From the NCBI RefSeq assembly GCF_000371925.1, contig NZ_AQVE01000002.1, positions 202,864 through 266,863 on the forward strand: DNA of 64,000 bases. Direction: 5' to 3'. How positions within the stretch are numbered: position 1 is the stretch's first letter; every line of letters begins with the position of its first letter. This DNA comes from Thiolinea disciformis DSM 14473 (GTDB taxonomy: Bacteria > Pseudomonadota > Gammaproteobacteria > Thiotrichales > Thiotrichaceae). The notes beneath the pieces are model-generated. The model did not search any database and had not been told where the DNA came from. It saw nothing but the letters and a program-made list of their open reading frames with translations. Below, in pieces: positions 1 to 9,475 of the stretch. A program made the translations under genes and the position numbers.

Positions 1-1236
1 AATATTGTGCAGTTGCAGCGTGACTATCCGACGTTGAAGGTGATTAAGCTGGAGCAGAATTACCGTTCCACCAGACGTATTTTGGACAGTGCGAATCACT
101 TGATTGCGCACAATCCGCATATGTTTGAAAAAAAATTGTGGAGTACTTTAGGCGAAGGCGACCCGATTCTCATTATGCCTTGTCGTTCGGTAGAGCATGA
201 GGCGGAAAAAGTGGTCGGCGAAATGATGAAGCGCCATTTTCGCGAGCGCGCAGCTTATAAGGATTTTGCTATTTTGTATCGTGGCAATCATCAAAGCCGC
301 GTTTTTGAAACCCTGCTACGCCAGCACAATATTCCTTATCAAATTACCGGGGGTACGTCGTTTTTCGAGCGCACCGAGGTTAAAGATATTTTGGCTTATT
401 TACGCTTGATTAGTAATCCGAATGACGATGCGGCTTTCCTAAGAATTATCAATACGCCACGACGTGAGATTGGCACGAGCACTTTAGAAAAACTGGGTGA
501 GTATGCTCACGAGCGTAAAAATAGTTTATTTATTTGTGCGCAGGAACTGGGATTTGCTGAGCGCATTACTGCTAAAGCCCAACAACGTTTAGGGCATTTT
601 ACCGCATGGTTGAATGAGTTGATCGAAGTCAATCAGCAGGAACATCCTGCCACCGTGGTGAAACGTATTATTGAGGATATTCAGTACCCAGAGTGGTTAT
701 TACAAAACTCAAGCTCTCCCACTATGGCTGAAAAGCGTATGGCGAATGTGCATGAAATCGTTGATTGGGTGAATAAGCTTTATGATGACGGCATGGGTAA
801 AGAGACCTTAGCCGAAATTATTGCCCATATGAGTTTGGTCGACTTGTTGGAACGAAATAGTGAGGAAGCGGAGCAAAATGCAGTAACTTTAATGACTTTG
901 CATGGTGCGAAGGGTTTGGAGTTTCCTTATGTATTTTTGATTGGTGCGGAAGAGGAAATCTTGCCGCATGTCAATAGTATGGATGAAGCTGGTATTCAAG
1001 AAGAGCGCCGCTTAGCCTATGTGGGCATTACCCGTGCCCAAAAGCATTTAACGATTAGTTATGCCAAAACGCGCTCCCGTTATGGGGAAAAAATGGTTTG
1101 TGAGCCGAGTCGTTTTCTTGAGGAATTGCCTATGGAGCATCTGGAGTGGGCAGATCGCAAAATAGTGACGCCGGAACAACGTCAGGAAACGGCTAATGCC
1201 TATATAGCAAGCCTAAAGGATTTGCTCGGTGATTAG
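1..1236 (+). CDS. rep: ATP-dependent DNA helicase Rep (C-terminal part, cut by window start)
   Basis: Superfamily 1A 3'-5' DNA helicase that helps replication forks past obstacles. The reading frame is open from the first base, so the N-terminus with the Walker A motif lies outside the window. Visible motifs are VIKLEQNYRS (motif IV region), ILYRGNHQSRVFE, the GGTSFFERTEVKDILAYLR segment, VTLMTLHGAKGLEFPYVFL (motif V) and EERRLAYVGITRAQ (motif VI). The order and wording match enterobacterial Rep more closely than UvrD. The protein ends about 30 residues after the motif VI domain, as expected. The GTG at position 7 is an internal codon, not a start. Confidence 0.95.
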   Translation, partial: NIVQLQRDYPTLKVIKLEQNYRSTRRILDSANHLIAHNPHMFEKKLWSTLGEGDPILIMPCRSVEHEAEKVVGEMMKRHFRERAAYKDFAILYRGNHQSRVFETLLRQHNIPYQITGGTSFFERTEVKDILAYLRLISNPNDDAAFLRIINTPRREIGTSTLEKLGEYAHERKNSLFICAQELGFAERITAKAQQRLGHFTAWLNELIEVNQQEHPATVVKRIIEDIQYPEWLLQNSSSPTMAEKRMANVHEIVDWVNKLYDDGMGKETLAEIIAHMSLVDLLERNSEEAEQNAVTLMTLHGAKGLEFPYVFLIGAEEEILPHVNSMDEAGIQEERRLAYVGITRAQKHLTISYAKTRSRYGEKMVCEPSRFLEELPMEHLEWADRKIVTPEQRQETANAYIASLKDLLGD

Positions 1237-1391
1237 TCATTAGATTTACCCAATTCCGAGATATTTATTGAATCAAAAAAGTGTAAAAAATCTTTTATAG
1301 GCAATCCAAGCTCAAATCAATAAGCTACTTGTTAATTGAGTCTAACTCACGTCTAATAAGCACACTTATTTTAGTGTCAGAGTGCTGTATC

Positions 1392-1793
1392 ATGTCGAAA
1401 AAATCCCCTTCTTCTAATTTTCCTGAGCTGTTTGCGGAAATGAGCATGGCTGCTCCTCAAGTGATTGCACATCGCTTAACGCGCATGGCTTTAGCTGGTG
1501 CAACACCCTCGAGTCGTGATCAAAAAGAATTTCAACAGATGGGAACCGAGAAGGTCATGGCCTTTTATGAGTCTTGGCAAGCGATGACCTTGCAAGCAAT
1601 GTATTTCAACCAAAAGCTGATGTTCGATATGATGAGTGCCTTTTGGTTTCCTTGGACGGCGAGCAAAACGCTACAAAATCTGCCCAATCAGGTTAATAAA
1701 GCCACTAATGAGATGCTAGAAGAGGGAATTAAGCCTATTCATCACCGCGCAGTGGCCAATGCAAAACGCTTAAATAAAACCAAATTGAAGTAA
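1392..1793 (+). CDS. Phasin-like polyhydroxyalkanoate granule-associated protein
   Basis: 133-residue protein starting MSKKSPSSNFPELF. The segment AAPQVIAHRLTRMALAG, then TPSSRDQKEFQQMGTEKV, and the C-terminal GIKPIHHRAVANAKRL resemble small phasin-like proteins associated with polyhydroxyalkanoate granules in proteobacteria. No signal peptide and no membrane segment are evident; the middle is amphipathic helix rich in Met and aromatic residues. A longer in-frame start (TTG at 1329) exists, but the added 21 residues do not look phasin-like, so the ATG at 1392 is preferred. It stands alone between rep and a convergent gene. The granule role is inferred from similarity only. Confidence 0.6.
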   Translation: MSKKSPSSNFPELFAEMSMAAPQVIAHRLTRMALAGATPSSRDQKEFQQMGTEKVMAFYESWQAMTLQAMYFNQKLMFDMMSAFWFPWTASKTLQNLPNQVNKATNEMLEEGIKPIHHRAVANAKRLNKTKLK

Positions 1794-1794
1794 A

Positions 1795-2175
1795 TCACTG
1801 CTTGCCTAAATCCTCTTTATATTTGTCAGAGGGTCCACCTTTTTTGACCCGAGCATCGTCTAATACGACGGTGACTCGGTTTTCTTCTTTATACTCTTTG
1901 ATTTCAACTAAATCTGCCTCAGGTGCTTTGCGAATTATTCTTCCGGGAAAAAGGATAAAGGAAAACAGAGCGATTACTGCAGAAATAGCAAAATTAACAA
2001 GCAAGAAATTCTGGTTAAGAGATTGATCTTCATCACTTAAGTACAGAATCAGTACTGTAATGAAGGTTGAAATAAATACAAGCACAGAGCCGGTTTCTTT
2101 TAAGGAGTCACTTTCAATAATGACAAAGCCAGCTTCGACTCTAGCTTTATTAGCCTTAATTCTTCGGATAGCCAT
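1795..2175 (-). CDS. Small membrane protein of unknown function
   Basis: 126 residues. Two adjacent hydrophobic segments (about residues 30-46 and 59-76) are separated by a short acidic loop (LSDEDQSLNQN), with a charged, Lys/Glu-rich C-terminal tail of about 45 residues ending KYKEDLGKQ. No signal-type cleavage site and no recognisable catalytic motif. It is convergent with the phasin-like gene, the two stop codons being one base apart. A weak GAGGG lies upstream of the ATG. I do not recognise the family; a small inner-membrane protein with a cytoplasmic tail is all the sequence supports. Confidence 0.6.
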   Translation of the reverse strand: MAIRRIKANKARVEAGFVIIESDSLKETGSVLVFISTFITVLILYLSDEDQSLNQNFLLVNFAISAVIALFSFILFPGRIIRKAPEADLVEIKEYKEENRVTVVLDDARVKKGGPSDKYKEDLGKQ

Positions 2176-2352
2176 TGCAGATGCCCTCGCTGATTGACTA
2201 AGCCATGATGAATACAGGCTTAATGTAGGTTGTGGTTATTTATTATGCAATGTTTAAAAATAGAATAAAAATTAGTCATTTATCTTTTTAATAATTGATT
2301 ACAATTCGTTACAAATTGAATTTTTATCAATCATTGCTGTCACTTATTTATT

Positions 2353-3408
2353 TTAATTTTTAAGGGTTCTTAAAATAATTGGCATAAATAGCGTTAAACC
2401 TATGATGCGAAATAAGTGGTGGGCGGCAATATAAGCAGGGTCATAGTGCATAGCCATGGCTAAAGCTGCCATTGCTTCAATACCGCCTGGCGCATAGGCA
2501 ATCCATACTTGCCCAAAGGGTAAATCTAAACTTAGCGCTGCTACGGTGGCCATTAAAGCAGCAATCAAACTACTGAGTAATACGGTAAAAGTGGCTGCAA
2601 CAGCAGATTCGCGTAATTGTGGAAAGCTAATGGCTTGAAAGCGTTCGCCAATAGTGCAACCGATAATGAGAAAGCCCAAAGTAATCAATAAAGGTGGTAA
2701 GCTACCGGAGAGCCAATTACCGACATGTAAACTAGCGCTAAAACATAGACCGCCTAGGATAAAAGCTGAAGGAATTTTTAAGGCTTGAAAGAGGAGGGCT
2801 AAAGCAAAAGCACCCGATAAAGTCCCTAACACGGCTTGCCAAGAGAGTGTGGTACTGAGTTTTGCCAGTGTTGTTGTACCATTAAGGTCGAGACTATGAA
2901 TCATAATCGGCAAAACGGCCATGACAATTAACAGGCGTAGACCTTGGAATACAACCACGCTATTAAGATTGGCATAACCCGCATTGGCTAAGGCGATAGT
3001 GGTCGATAAGGCTCCAGGCGCGCTAGCTAGGAAGGCGGTGTGGCGGCTTTGTTTAAAATAGCGTGATAAGAGGTAAGTGCTGGATAGCATCATCAGGCCA
3101 ACGGCTATAACAAGTATGGCTAAGCTCAGTGGCCAACGTCCAATCAAGGCTAGCATGTCTCGCGTAATGGCACTACCCATCGATGCACCTAAGATAGTGA
3201 AGCCTAGGTTGCGCATATAAAGGGGCATGGTGACAGGCACTTTTTGTAAAGCAATTAGTGCTACTAAGATGGAGCTACCGAGTAAGGCAGGGACAGGTAA
3301 TTGCAGGTACTTAGCAAGATAGGCACCTATAACACCTATCTCCAAGGTAAAGAGAATACGTAAAGGCTCAGGCCAAGACGAGAGCGCAGACCGAAAGTTT
3401 GCGCTCAT
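2353..3408 (-). CDS. AbrB-family membrane protein (AmoA-like transporter/regulator)
   Basis: 351 residues, almost entirely hydrophobic, about ten membrane segments in two similar halves; each half contains a G-A-x-L/P-(A/G)-L-L-G-type loop (for example LPVPALLGSSILVAL and IPSAFILGGLCFSA). This layout and the late segment WIAYAPGGIEAMAALAMA are typical of the PF05145 family, often misnamed ammonia monooxygenase. The gene follows tctA on the same strand after 35 bases, so it is probably the last gene of the tct operon. Family members often sit beside tripartite tricarboxylate transporters; their substrate is not established. Confidence 0.8.
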   Translation of the reverse strand: MSANFRSALSSWPEPLRILFTLEIGVIGAYLAKYLQLPVPALLGSSILVALIALQKVPVTMPLYMRNLGFTILGASMGSAITRDMLALIGRWPLSLAILVIAVGLMMLSSTYLLSRYFKQSRHTAFLASAPGALSTTIALANAGYANLNSVVVFQGLRLLIVMAVLPIMIHSLDLNGTTTLAKLSTTLSWQAVLGTLSGAFALALLFQALKIPSAFILGGLCFSASLHVGNWLSGSLPPLLITLGFLIIGCTIGERFQAISFPQLRESAVAATFTVLLSSLIAALMATVAALSLDLPFGQVWIAYAPGGIEAMAALAMAMHYDPAYIAAHHLFRIIGLTLFMPIILRTLKN

Positions 3409-3443
3409 CGTATTAAAACTCGCATGAACAGCTAGCTCTAAAA

Positions 3444-4949
3444 TTAACTGACTTTAAGTAAAGCCTGACGCCGTTTCAAGAGGGGTGGGACGATTAAAAT
3501 AGCTAGGGTAATCAGTAATAGGATTAGTGAAACGGGGTGTTTTAAAAATACCGTTAAATCGCCTTGATTAATCGACATCGCCCGTCTAAAGAATTTCTCA
3601 GCCATAGGGCCTACGATCAAACCGACCACTAGGGGTACCACGGGAAATTCATAGCGGCGCATTAAAAAGCCCATCAGCCCGACAATATATAACAGTAGTA
3701 AATCAAACCAGTTTTGGCGTAGTGCATAAGCGCCCATTGTCGCGAGTACCACGATGCCGCCATATAATAAAGGGCGTGGGACTTTTAATAATTGTACCCA
3801 TAAACCTACTAATGGCAGATTGAGTACTAACAGCATGACATTGCCGATATAAAGTGAAGCGATTAAACCCCAAACTAATTCTGGATTGGTGTCAAATAAT
3901 AAGGGGCCTGGGGCAATATTATATTGCTGGAAGGCGGCTAGCATAATGGCAGCTGTGGCTGAGGTGGGTATGCCTAAGGTTAAGAGGGGAATCAAGGTGC
4001 CGGTGACAGCGGCATTATTGGCGGCCTCAGGGCCTGCCACACCCTCAATCGCGCCTTTACCGAATTCTTCTTTAACCTCAGGGGGCGCCAATTTTCGTTC
4101 AGCCGAATAGGATAAGAAGGTGGGCATCTCAGTACCTCCTGCGGGAATCGTGCCGAAGGGGAAGCCGATGGCTGTACCACGTAGCCAAGGTTTCCATGAA
4201 CGTTTCCACTCTTCTTTATTCATCCAGAAACGCCCAGCCAGCGATTCTACACCGGCCTTCAGATGGTTCTCATAGGTTGCGGTATACAGGGTTTCGCCAA
4301 TGGCAAATAAGCCCATGGCAATCACCACAATATCAATACCATCCAATAACGGCGCGAAGCCAAATGTGAAGCGAGCCTGCCCAGATTGTTGCTCTATCCC
4401 AATCAAACCTATCGCTAAACCAATCAAAAGCGAGATAACGCCTTTTAAAGGCGAATTACCTAAGACCGCTGATACGGCAGCGAAGGTTAAGACCATTAAG
4501 GCGAACATCTCAACGGGGCCAAGTTTGAGCGTCAGATTCGCAATAATAGGGGCAAGTAGGGTTAAAAGCAGTGTAGCAATAGTGCCCGCGACGAAAGAAC
4601 CAATAGCTGCAGTGGATAAGGCGGGGCCACCGCGCCCTGCTTTAGCCATTTTGTTGCCTTCCAGTGCAGAGACAATGCTCCCAGCTTCGCCCGGTGTATT
4701 TAATAAAATAGAGGTTGTCGAACCCCCAAACATAGCGCCGTAATATACGCCTGCGAGCATAATTAAAGCGCCAGTGGGGTCAATGCTTTGGGTAACGGGT
4801 AAGAGTAAAGCGACGGTTACCGCAGGGCCAACCCCCGGAAGCACCCCAATTGCTGTTCCTAGGGTGCAGCCAATTAAGGCCCATAATAAGTTTTGATAAG
4901 TCAGTGCAGTTGCAAAACCAACAGTAAAGAGATCGTGTAAACCATCCAT
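3444..4949 (-). CDS. tctA: Tripartite tricarboxylate transporter, large permease TctA
   Basis: 501 residues, about 11-12 membrane segments. Hallmarks are the N-terminal glycine-rich motif [18 protein letters not shown] and the related second-half motif [19 protein letters not shown], plus [17 protein letters not shown]. It forms the inner-membrane channel that works with the small subunit TctB and periplasmic TctC to take up carboxylates using an ion gradient. A strong Shine-Dalgarno sequence (GGGAGG) sits inside the end of tctB, whose stop codon directly abuts this gene. Length is normal for the family. The substrate cannot be read from the permease. Confidence 0.93.
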   Translation of the reverse strand: MDGLHDLFTVGFATALTYQNLLWALIGCTLGTAIGVLPGVGPAVTVALLLPVTQSIDPTGALIMLAGVYYGAMFGGSTTSILLNTPGEAGSIVSALEGNKMAKAGRGGPALSTAAIGSFVAGTIATLLLTLLAPIIANLTLKLGPVEMFALMVLTFAAVSAVLGNSPLKGVISLLIGLAIGLIGIEQQSGQARFTFGFAPLLDGIDIVVIAMGLFAIGETLYTATYENHLKAGVESLAGRFWMNKEEWKRSWKPWLRGTAIGFPFGTIPAGGTEMPTFLSYSAERKLAPPEVKEEFGKGAIEGVAGPEAANNAAVTGTLIPLLTLGIPTSATAAIMLAAFQQYNIAPGPLLFDTNPELVWGLIASLYIGNVMLLVLNLPLVGLWVQLLKVPRPLLYGGIVVLATMGAYALRQNWFDLLLLYIVGLMGFLMRRYEFPVVPLVVGLIVGPMAEKFFRRAMSINQGDLTVFLKHPVSLILLLITLAILIVPPLLKRRQALLKVS

Positions 4950-5450
4950 CTATAAAAAACCTCCCGAAATGAGAGCAGGTAGGTTAAGCCCCAACCATTT
5001 AAATAAATGGAATAAGCCTAAAACGAGGAGGAAGGATAAAATCAAGTCACGAATTTTATGCGAGGTTTCCAGTGCTAAACAAATGCCAAAGCATAAAAGG
5101 GTTCCGGCTAACGTGAAGCCAATGAAACCAATCAAGCTCATATGTAAAATCAAGGCAGCACTAGCAATACTGAACATCCGCCAATGCGGATGCGCAATTT
5201 CATAATCGAGTGGATGGTCGGGATCTTGGGTTTTTTCTTCGGTTTCGGGGTGTTTAGAGGGGCGACTTTGGATCAATAAAGTTGCCCCAGCAATGACTAA
5301 ACCAAAGGCAATCACCGAAGGAAAAAAGCGCGGCCCGATGCCAGCATATCCCGTACTTTTAGGAATCCCTGTGATCTGCCAAATCATAATGAAGCCAATC
5401 AAGATAACGCCCAGAGCAATCCACTGCTCACCGGTGACGCGCTTTAACAT
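4950..5450 (-). CDS. tctB: Tripartite tricarboxylate transporter, small subunit TctB
   Basis: 166 residues with four predicted membrane segments: WIALGVILIGFIMIW near the N-terminus, a second at FFPSVIAFGLVIAGATLL, then a hydrophilic loop with charged residues (about 70-95), then two C-terminal segments ending LFKWLGLNLPAL. This is the usual TctB shape, including the motif YAGIGPRFFP. It lies between tctC and tctA with one base to tctC and none to tctA, indicating a single transcript with coupled translation. It is an accessory membrane subunit; on its own it gives no substrate information. Confidence 0.9.
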   Translation of the reverse strand: MLKRVTGEQWIALGVILIGFIMIWQITGIPKSTGYAGIGPRFFPSVIAFGLVIAGATLLIQSRPSKHPETEEKTQDPDHPLDYEIAHPHWRMFSIASAALILHMSLIGFIGFTLAGTLLCFGICLALETSHKIRDLILSFLLVLGLFHLFKWLGLNLPALISGGFL

Positions 5451-5451
5451 A

Positions 5452-6411
5452 TTAGCCGCCTATTTTGAGTTTTTTCAGAGTCTCAGCCGTGACCTTCTGT
5501 TCTTCCTCCAAGAATTTCTTGAAATCATCGCCTGTCATCATCATGTCAGTCCATTGCGATGCTTTCGCTTTATCTTGCCATGTCTTTGATTTTACGGCTT
5601 CTTCTACTAATTTCGTTAAAGCAGCTTTTTGCTCATCCGTGATGTCAGGTGCGCCAAACACTGCACGCCAGTTCGCCATGACTACATCCACGCCTTGTTC
5701 TTTCATGGTGGGAATATCAACACCATCAATTTTCTTATCGCTACTGACGCCTAAAGCACGAACCTTTTTCGCAGTGATTAAATCGGCTAATTCGCCATAA
5801 CCACTTAAATAAGCAGTGACTTGTCCGCCTAAAATAGCTGCTTTACCTTCACCACCACCGGCGAAAGGAATGTAGTTTACCTTCGAACCTTCCACGCCCA
5901 CCTTTTCAGCCATCAGACCTGCAATAATATGATCCACACCACCGGCTGAACCGCCCCCAAAGCTTACCGAGCCGGGATCTTTTTTCACGGCATCCATTAA
6001 CTCAGTGAGTGTTTTATAAGGTGAATCTTCGGGAACAACCACTACATCATATTCACCCATGAGGCGGGCTATCGGAGCGACCATGCTAAAATTGACCGGT
6101 GATTTACTGGTTTCAATCGCACCTACAGTAATCGCACCCGCTACTAATAAAGCATTCGGATTACCTTTTTCATTATTAATGAATTGTGCCATGCCAATCG
6201 TGCCACCGGCACCCGCTTTATTTTCAACAACAACATTTTTAGCTTGGCCATTAGCTTTTAAAGCATCGCCTAAGGTGCGGGCAATCGTATCCCAGCCACC
6301 CCCTGGGTTAGCAGGTGCCATGATTTTGAATTGTTCGATTTCAGCATAGGAAATAGTGATGGGTGCCAGCGCAAGCAAACAAGTCGCGATTAAGCGTGGT
6401 AATTTTCTCAT
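5452..6411 (-). CDS. tctC: Tripartite tricarboxylate transporter, periplasmic binding protein TctC
   Basis: 319 residues. Residues 1-23 are a Sec signal peptide ending SYA. The mature protein opens with IMAPANPGGGWDTIAR, the ligand-loop motif of TctC/Bug-type binding proteins, followed by NVVVENKAGAGGTIGM and FGGGSAGGVDHI. It captures a carboxylate in the periplasm and delivers it to TctBA. It is the first gene of the operon tctC-tctB-tctA-AbrB and is divergent from a CoA-transferase gene, which suggests that the imported acid is activated to a CoA ester. The exact ligand is unknown. Confidence 0.92.
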   Translation of the reverse strand: MRKLPRLIATCLLALAPITISYAEIEQFKIMAPANPGGGWDTIARTLGDALKANGQAKNVVVENKAGAGGTIGMAQFINNEKGNPNALLVAGAITVGAIETSKSPVNFSMVAPIARLMGEYDVVVVPEDSPYKTLTELMDAVKKDPGSVSFGGGSAGGVDHIIAGLMAEKVGVEGSKVNYIPFAGGGEGKAAILGGQVTAYLSGYGELADLITAKKVRALGVSSDKKIDGVDIPTMKEQGVDVVMANWRAVFGAPDITDEQKAALTKLVEEAVKSKTWQDKAKASQWTDMMMTGDDFKKFLEEEQKVTAETLKKLKIGG

Positions 6412-6660
6412 AAGGGTGCAGCCTCCAATGGTGTTCTAGCGGTAGTAGTTGTAAACGTTTTGAATAAGATATGCGCAATTAGGCAAAGTAGTGTTAAGCA
6501 AGCTTTCTCCTCCGAACTGCTTGACTTGATTAGATACCTTGATGCTTGAAAGTGTCAAGTTTCAGTGCGTGTATAACTTACAGAATCCTAATGCGGCATG
6601 GTCGGCAGTGTACAAATCGTTTAACATCAAATTTTTTCTAGTTATCAGATGGAGTCGCTT

Positions 6661-7866
6661 ATGAGCACTAAACCCCTACAAGGTATTCGCGTTTTGGATT
6701 TATCGCGTATTTTGGCGGGACCTTGGTGTAGTCAACAGTTGGCTGATCTTGGAGCAGAAGTGATTAAAATCGAGAAACCTGCCGAAGGTGACGATACGCG
6801 GCGTTGGGGGCCGCCGTGGCTCGAAGGGGGGGAGGCGGCTTATTACTTATCCGCGAATCGCGGTAAGCAATCGGTGACTATCGATATGGCTAAACCGGCA
6901 GGAGCAGGTTTAATTCGTGAGTTGGCTCAGCATTGCGATGTGGTGTTAGAAAACTTCAAGGTGGGCGGTTTAAAAAAATATGGCTTAGATTATGAAAGCC
7001 TAAAATCGCTTAAGCCGGACTTAATTTATTGTTCTATCACAGGATTTGGTCAAACAGGTCCTTATGCCCAACGTGCTGGTTATGATTTTATGATTCAAGG
7101 CATGGGCGGGCTCATGAGCTTAACGGGTCAACCAGACAGTGAAGGTGGTGAGCCAGTGAAGGTAGGTGTTGCTTTTGCGGATATTTTCACCGGCCTCTAT
7201 GCAGCGAATGCCATCCTAGCGGCACTGTTACAACGTCAACAAACGGGGCAGGGTGCTTATATCGATTTGGCGCTTTTGGATGTACAGGTGGGTGTATTAG
7301 CCAATCAAGCAGCAAATTATTTAGTGTCTGGCCAAGTGCCACAACGCTTAGGGAATGCTCACCCAAATATCGTTCCTTACCAAGCCTTTGCGACGCAAGA
7401 TGGTCACCTGATTTTGGCTGTGGGTAATGATGCGCAATTTAAACGGTTCTGTGAGCTAGCGAACTGCCCCGAATTGGCGGAAGACGAGCGTTTTATGACC
7501 AATGCGTCACGCGTAAAACACCGCCATACTCTCATTCCTTTATTGCTTGAACCTTTGAAGCAACGCACGACCGATGAATGGCTGAATGCCTTAGAAAAAG
7601 TAGGGGTGCCTTGTGGGCCGATTAATACCTTGGATCGTGTGTTCGCTGATCCGCAGGTTCAAGCACGCGAATTGGTAAGAAATTACCCACACCCACAAGC
7701 TGGACAGATTCAATTAGTGAGTAATCCGGTGCGTATCAATGGCAAAGCCCAGAATGCGCCTTTACCGCCGCCTTTATTAGGCCAACAAACCGATAACGTA
7801 TTAGCGCAAGTATTAGGCTTATCCGCTGAGCAATTAGTACAGTTGCGTCAACAAACGGTGATTTAA
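6661..7866 (+). CDS. Class III CoA-transferase (CaiB/BaiF family)
   Basis: 401 residues. Typical family motifs are GIRVLDLSRILAGPWCSQ, LADLGAEVIKIEKP, the NRGKQSVTIDM segment, VVLENFKVGGLKKYGLDY and ITGFGQTGPYAQRAGYD. The conserved active-site aspartate is expected in LADIF-like segment VAFADIFTGLYA. It moves CoA between carboxylic acids through enzyme-bound anhydrides. The start at 6661 is preferred over the in-frame ATG at 6649 because GGAG (6651-6654) is six bases upstream of it. It is divergent from the tct operon, so the imported acid may be its substrate. Specificity cannot be told from sequence. Confidence 0.9.
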   Translation: MSTKPLQGIRVLDLSRILAGPWCSQQLADLGAEVIKIEKPAEGDDTRRWGPPWLEGGEAAYYLSANRGKQSVTIDMAKPAGAGLIRELAQHCDVVLENFKVGGLKKYGLDYESLKSLKPDLIYCSITGFGQTGPYAQRAGYDFMIQGMGGLMSLTGQPDSEGGEPVKVGVAFADIFTGLYAANAILAALLQRQQTGQGAYIDLALLDVQVGVLANQAANYLVSGQVPQRLGNAHPNIVPYQAFATQDGHLILAVGNDAQFKRFCELANCPELAEDERFMTNASRVKHRHTLIPLLLEPLKQRTTDEWLNALEKVGVPCGPINTLDRVFADPQVQARELVRNYPHPQAGQIQLVSNPVRINGKAQNAPLPPPLLGQQTDNVLAQVLGLSAEQLVQLRQQTVI

Positions 7867-7971
7867 ACGGCTTTATTTCATAGGGCAAATGTCGCATTCA
7901 AGGCAAACTGCTCCTGCAAAGCTGACTAAACCTGCTACGCTAAACCACTTTTAGCGATAGCGGTTTTAGCA

Positions 7972-8688
7972 ATGAATTTGACCCATTTTTATTACATGTT
8001 GATTCCGGCTCTAGTTTCGGTAACGGGTGGGGTGTTGGCTCTGATTTGGCAACCTAGTCGTTATATTCGTAGTTTGATTCAACATTTTGCTGCGGGTGTT
8101 GTATTGGCAGCCTTAGCAGTTGAATTATTTCCTGAAATTAGTCGCGAGCACGCCAATCCTTGGGCTTTATTAGCTGCATTTGCTTTAGGCACTTTGTTTA
8201 TGTTTGTCCTAAAAGTATTCACTGAATGGCTTGAAGCAAACGAAGAGCCTCATGCGGATACTTTAAGTAAAGGTTTGTTAATAGCGACCTTTATTGATAT
8301 TGCCGTGGATGGGTTTATTATTGGCGCTGGTTTTGCTGCAGGCGGTGAAACCGGTAGCGTATTGGCATTAGGTTTATCTGTAGAAATATTATTTTTAGGT
8401 CTAGCGCTGACTTCCGCTAATTCACAGGGTTGGCACATTGTGTTGATTACCACAGCATTAGGATTAACGGTTTTATTATTTGCCTTTTTAGGCAATTGGC
8501 TACTCATGGGTGCATCTAACCATGTTATCGCGAGTGCCTTGGCATTCAGTGCTGCTGCCTTATTATATCTTGTCACTGAGGAATTACTAATTGAGGCGCA
8601 TGAAGTGGAAGAAAAGCCCTCGTCTATGTTGATTTTATTCGGGGGCTTTTTAGTATTTTGGGCTATCCAATTACTGGGTGCAGCTTAA
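7972..8688 (+). CDS. ZIP-like metal transporter family membrane protein
   Basis: 238 residues, about seven to eight membrane segments. HFAAGVVLAALAVELFPE (His38, Glu51, Glu55) resembles the metal-binding helix of ZIP transporters, and FIDIAVDGFIIGAGF occupies the place of the ZIP helix IV metal motif; a third acidic/histidine helix ends ELLIEAHE. ZIP proteins move zinc, iron or other divalent metals into the cytoplasm. Several classical ZIP histidines are replaced by Asp, so the metal and even the direction are uncertain. There is no strong ribosome site, and the neighbour downstream is convergent with no spacing between stops. Confidence 0.65.
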   Translation: MNLTHFYYMLIPALVSVTGGVLALIWQPSRYIRSLIQHFAAGVVLAALAVELFPEISREHANPWALLAAFALGTLFMFVLKVFTEWLEANEEPHADTLSKGLLIATFIDIAVDGFIIGAGFAAGGETGSVLALGLSVEILFLGLALTSANSQGWHIVLITTALGLTVLLFAFLGNWLLMGASNHVIASALAFSAAALLYLVTEELLIEAHEVEEKPSSMLILFGGFLVFWAIQLLGAA

Positions 8689-9375
8689 TTACTGCATAGG
8701 CACGCGGGGTAAAATCGGGAGAGTCGCCCGATCAATGGGTATGATACGCGAGCGACGACAAATACTAATAGCTGTGGAACGCGCTAGGTCTTCAGCCTCT
8801 AAAGTGTTGGGTTGACCGCCAACTTGCATACACCAGCCATAATGGTTGTTATAGTTGTTGTGCCAACGGGCATCGGGATCGAAGCCACAGCTTAAATTTT
8901 TGGCGGTTTCATAGTGGCGTATGGCTTCATTGGCGTAATTTTGACAGCGGGTGGGCAGAGGCGTATCGCCCTTCCAGCAGGATAAAGGATAACGTTGGCC
9001 GCGCCATGTGGTCCAGCCGTTGGCCACTTGGGTGCTGGAGTTGTAAGTTAATTGCCAGTTATTAGGCTCAGCACCTAAGTAGCGGATATTCATGGTGTTA
9101 TTGCTCATACTAATACGAGCCAACTCCACCCAAGGCCCACCATTGTCGCTAAAGCGCCCTACGGTTCGTACACCGCTTGTTGTACTACAACTATCACCAT
9201 CACATTCGGTTTGAGGGTCATCTTGAATGGCCCAATGCATACGGGCGGGTCGACCATCGATAGTGCAATTGGAGTCACCACTAATCCAAGAGGGTAAGGG
9301 GGATGCTTGGCTGGCATAAACAGGGTGCAGCGTGCAAAAGCACAGTGCCGCACTGATATAAGCGGTAATTTTCAT
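8689..9375 (-). CDS. Secreted cysteine-containing protein of unknown function
   Basis: 228 residues with a signal peptide at 1-21 (cleavage after VYA). The mature part has about ten cysteines, including the close pair in ECDGDSCSTT, spread along a Trp/Asn-rich sequence (SWISGDSNCTIDG, WTTWRGQRYPLSCWKGD). This suggests a disulfide-bonded periplasmic or surface protein. The N-terminal half, with repeated Trp, Gly and polar residues, looks like a compact beta domain. I do not recognise the family. Its stop codon directly abuts that of the ZIP-like gene on the other strand. Confidence 0.6.
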   Translation of the reverse strand: MKITAYISAALCFCTLHPVYASQASPLPSWISGDSNCTIDGRPARMHWAIQDDPQTECDGDSCSTTSGVRTVGRFSDNGGPWVELARISMSNNTMNIRYLGAEPNNWQLTYNSSTQVANGWTTWRGQRYPLSCWKGDTPLPTRCQNYANEAIRHYETAKNLSCGFDPDARWHNNYNNHYGWCMQVGGQPNTLEAEDLARSTAISICRRSRIIPIDRATLPILPRVPMQ

Positions 9376-9475
9376 GATAGTTCCTCACTAACTATACGTT
9401 TTTGGATGCTTATTGGTTTGATTGGAGGAAAGGAAAAAAATTCCTTACAACCATTTATTTTTAAAGTTAAGTTTT

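Noticed and set aside
1329..1391. N-terminal extension of the phasin-like protein from a TTG
   Set aside because: The added residues are not conserved in type and there is no ribosome site; ATG 1392 is used.
4300..4743. Long open frame antisense to tctA
   Set aside because: Lies wholly opposite a clear transporter gene and shows the Pro/Ala/Lys pattern of an antisense shadow.
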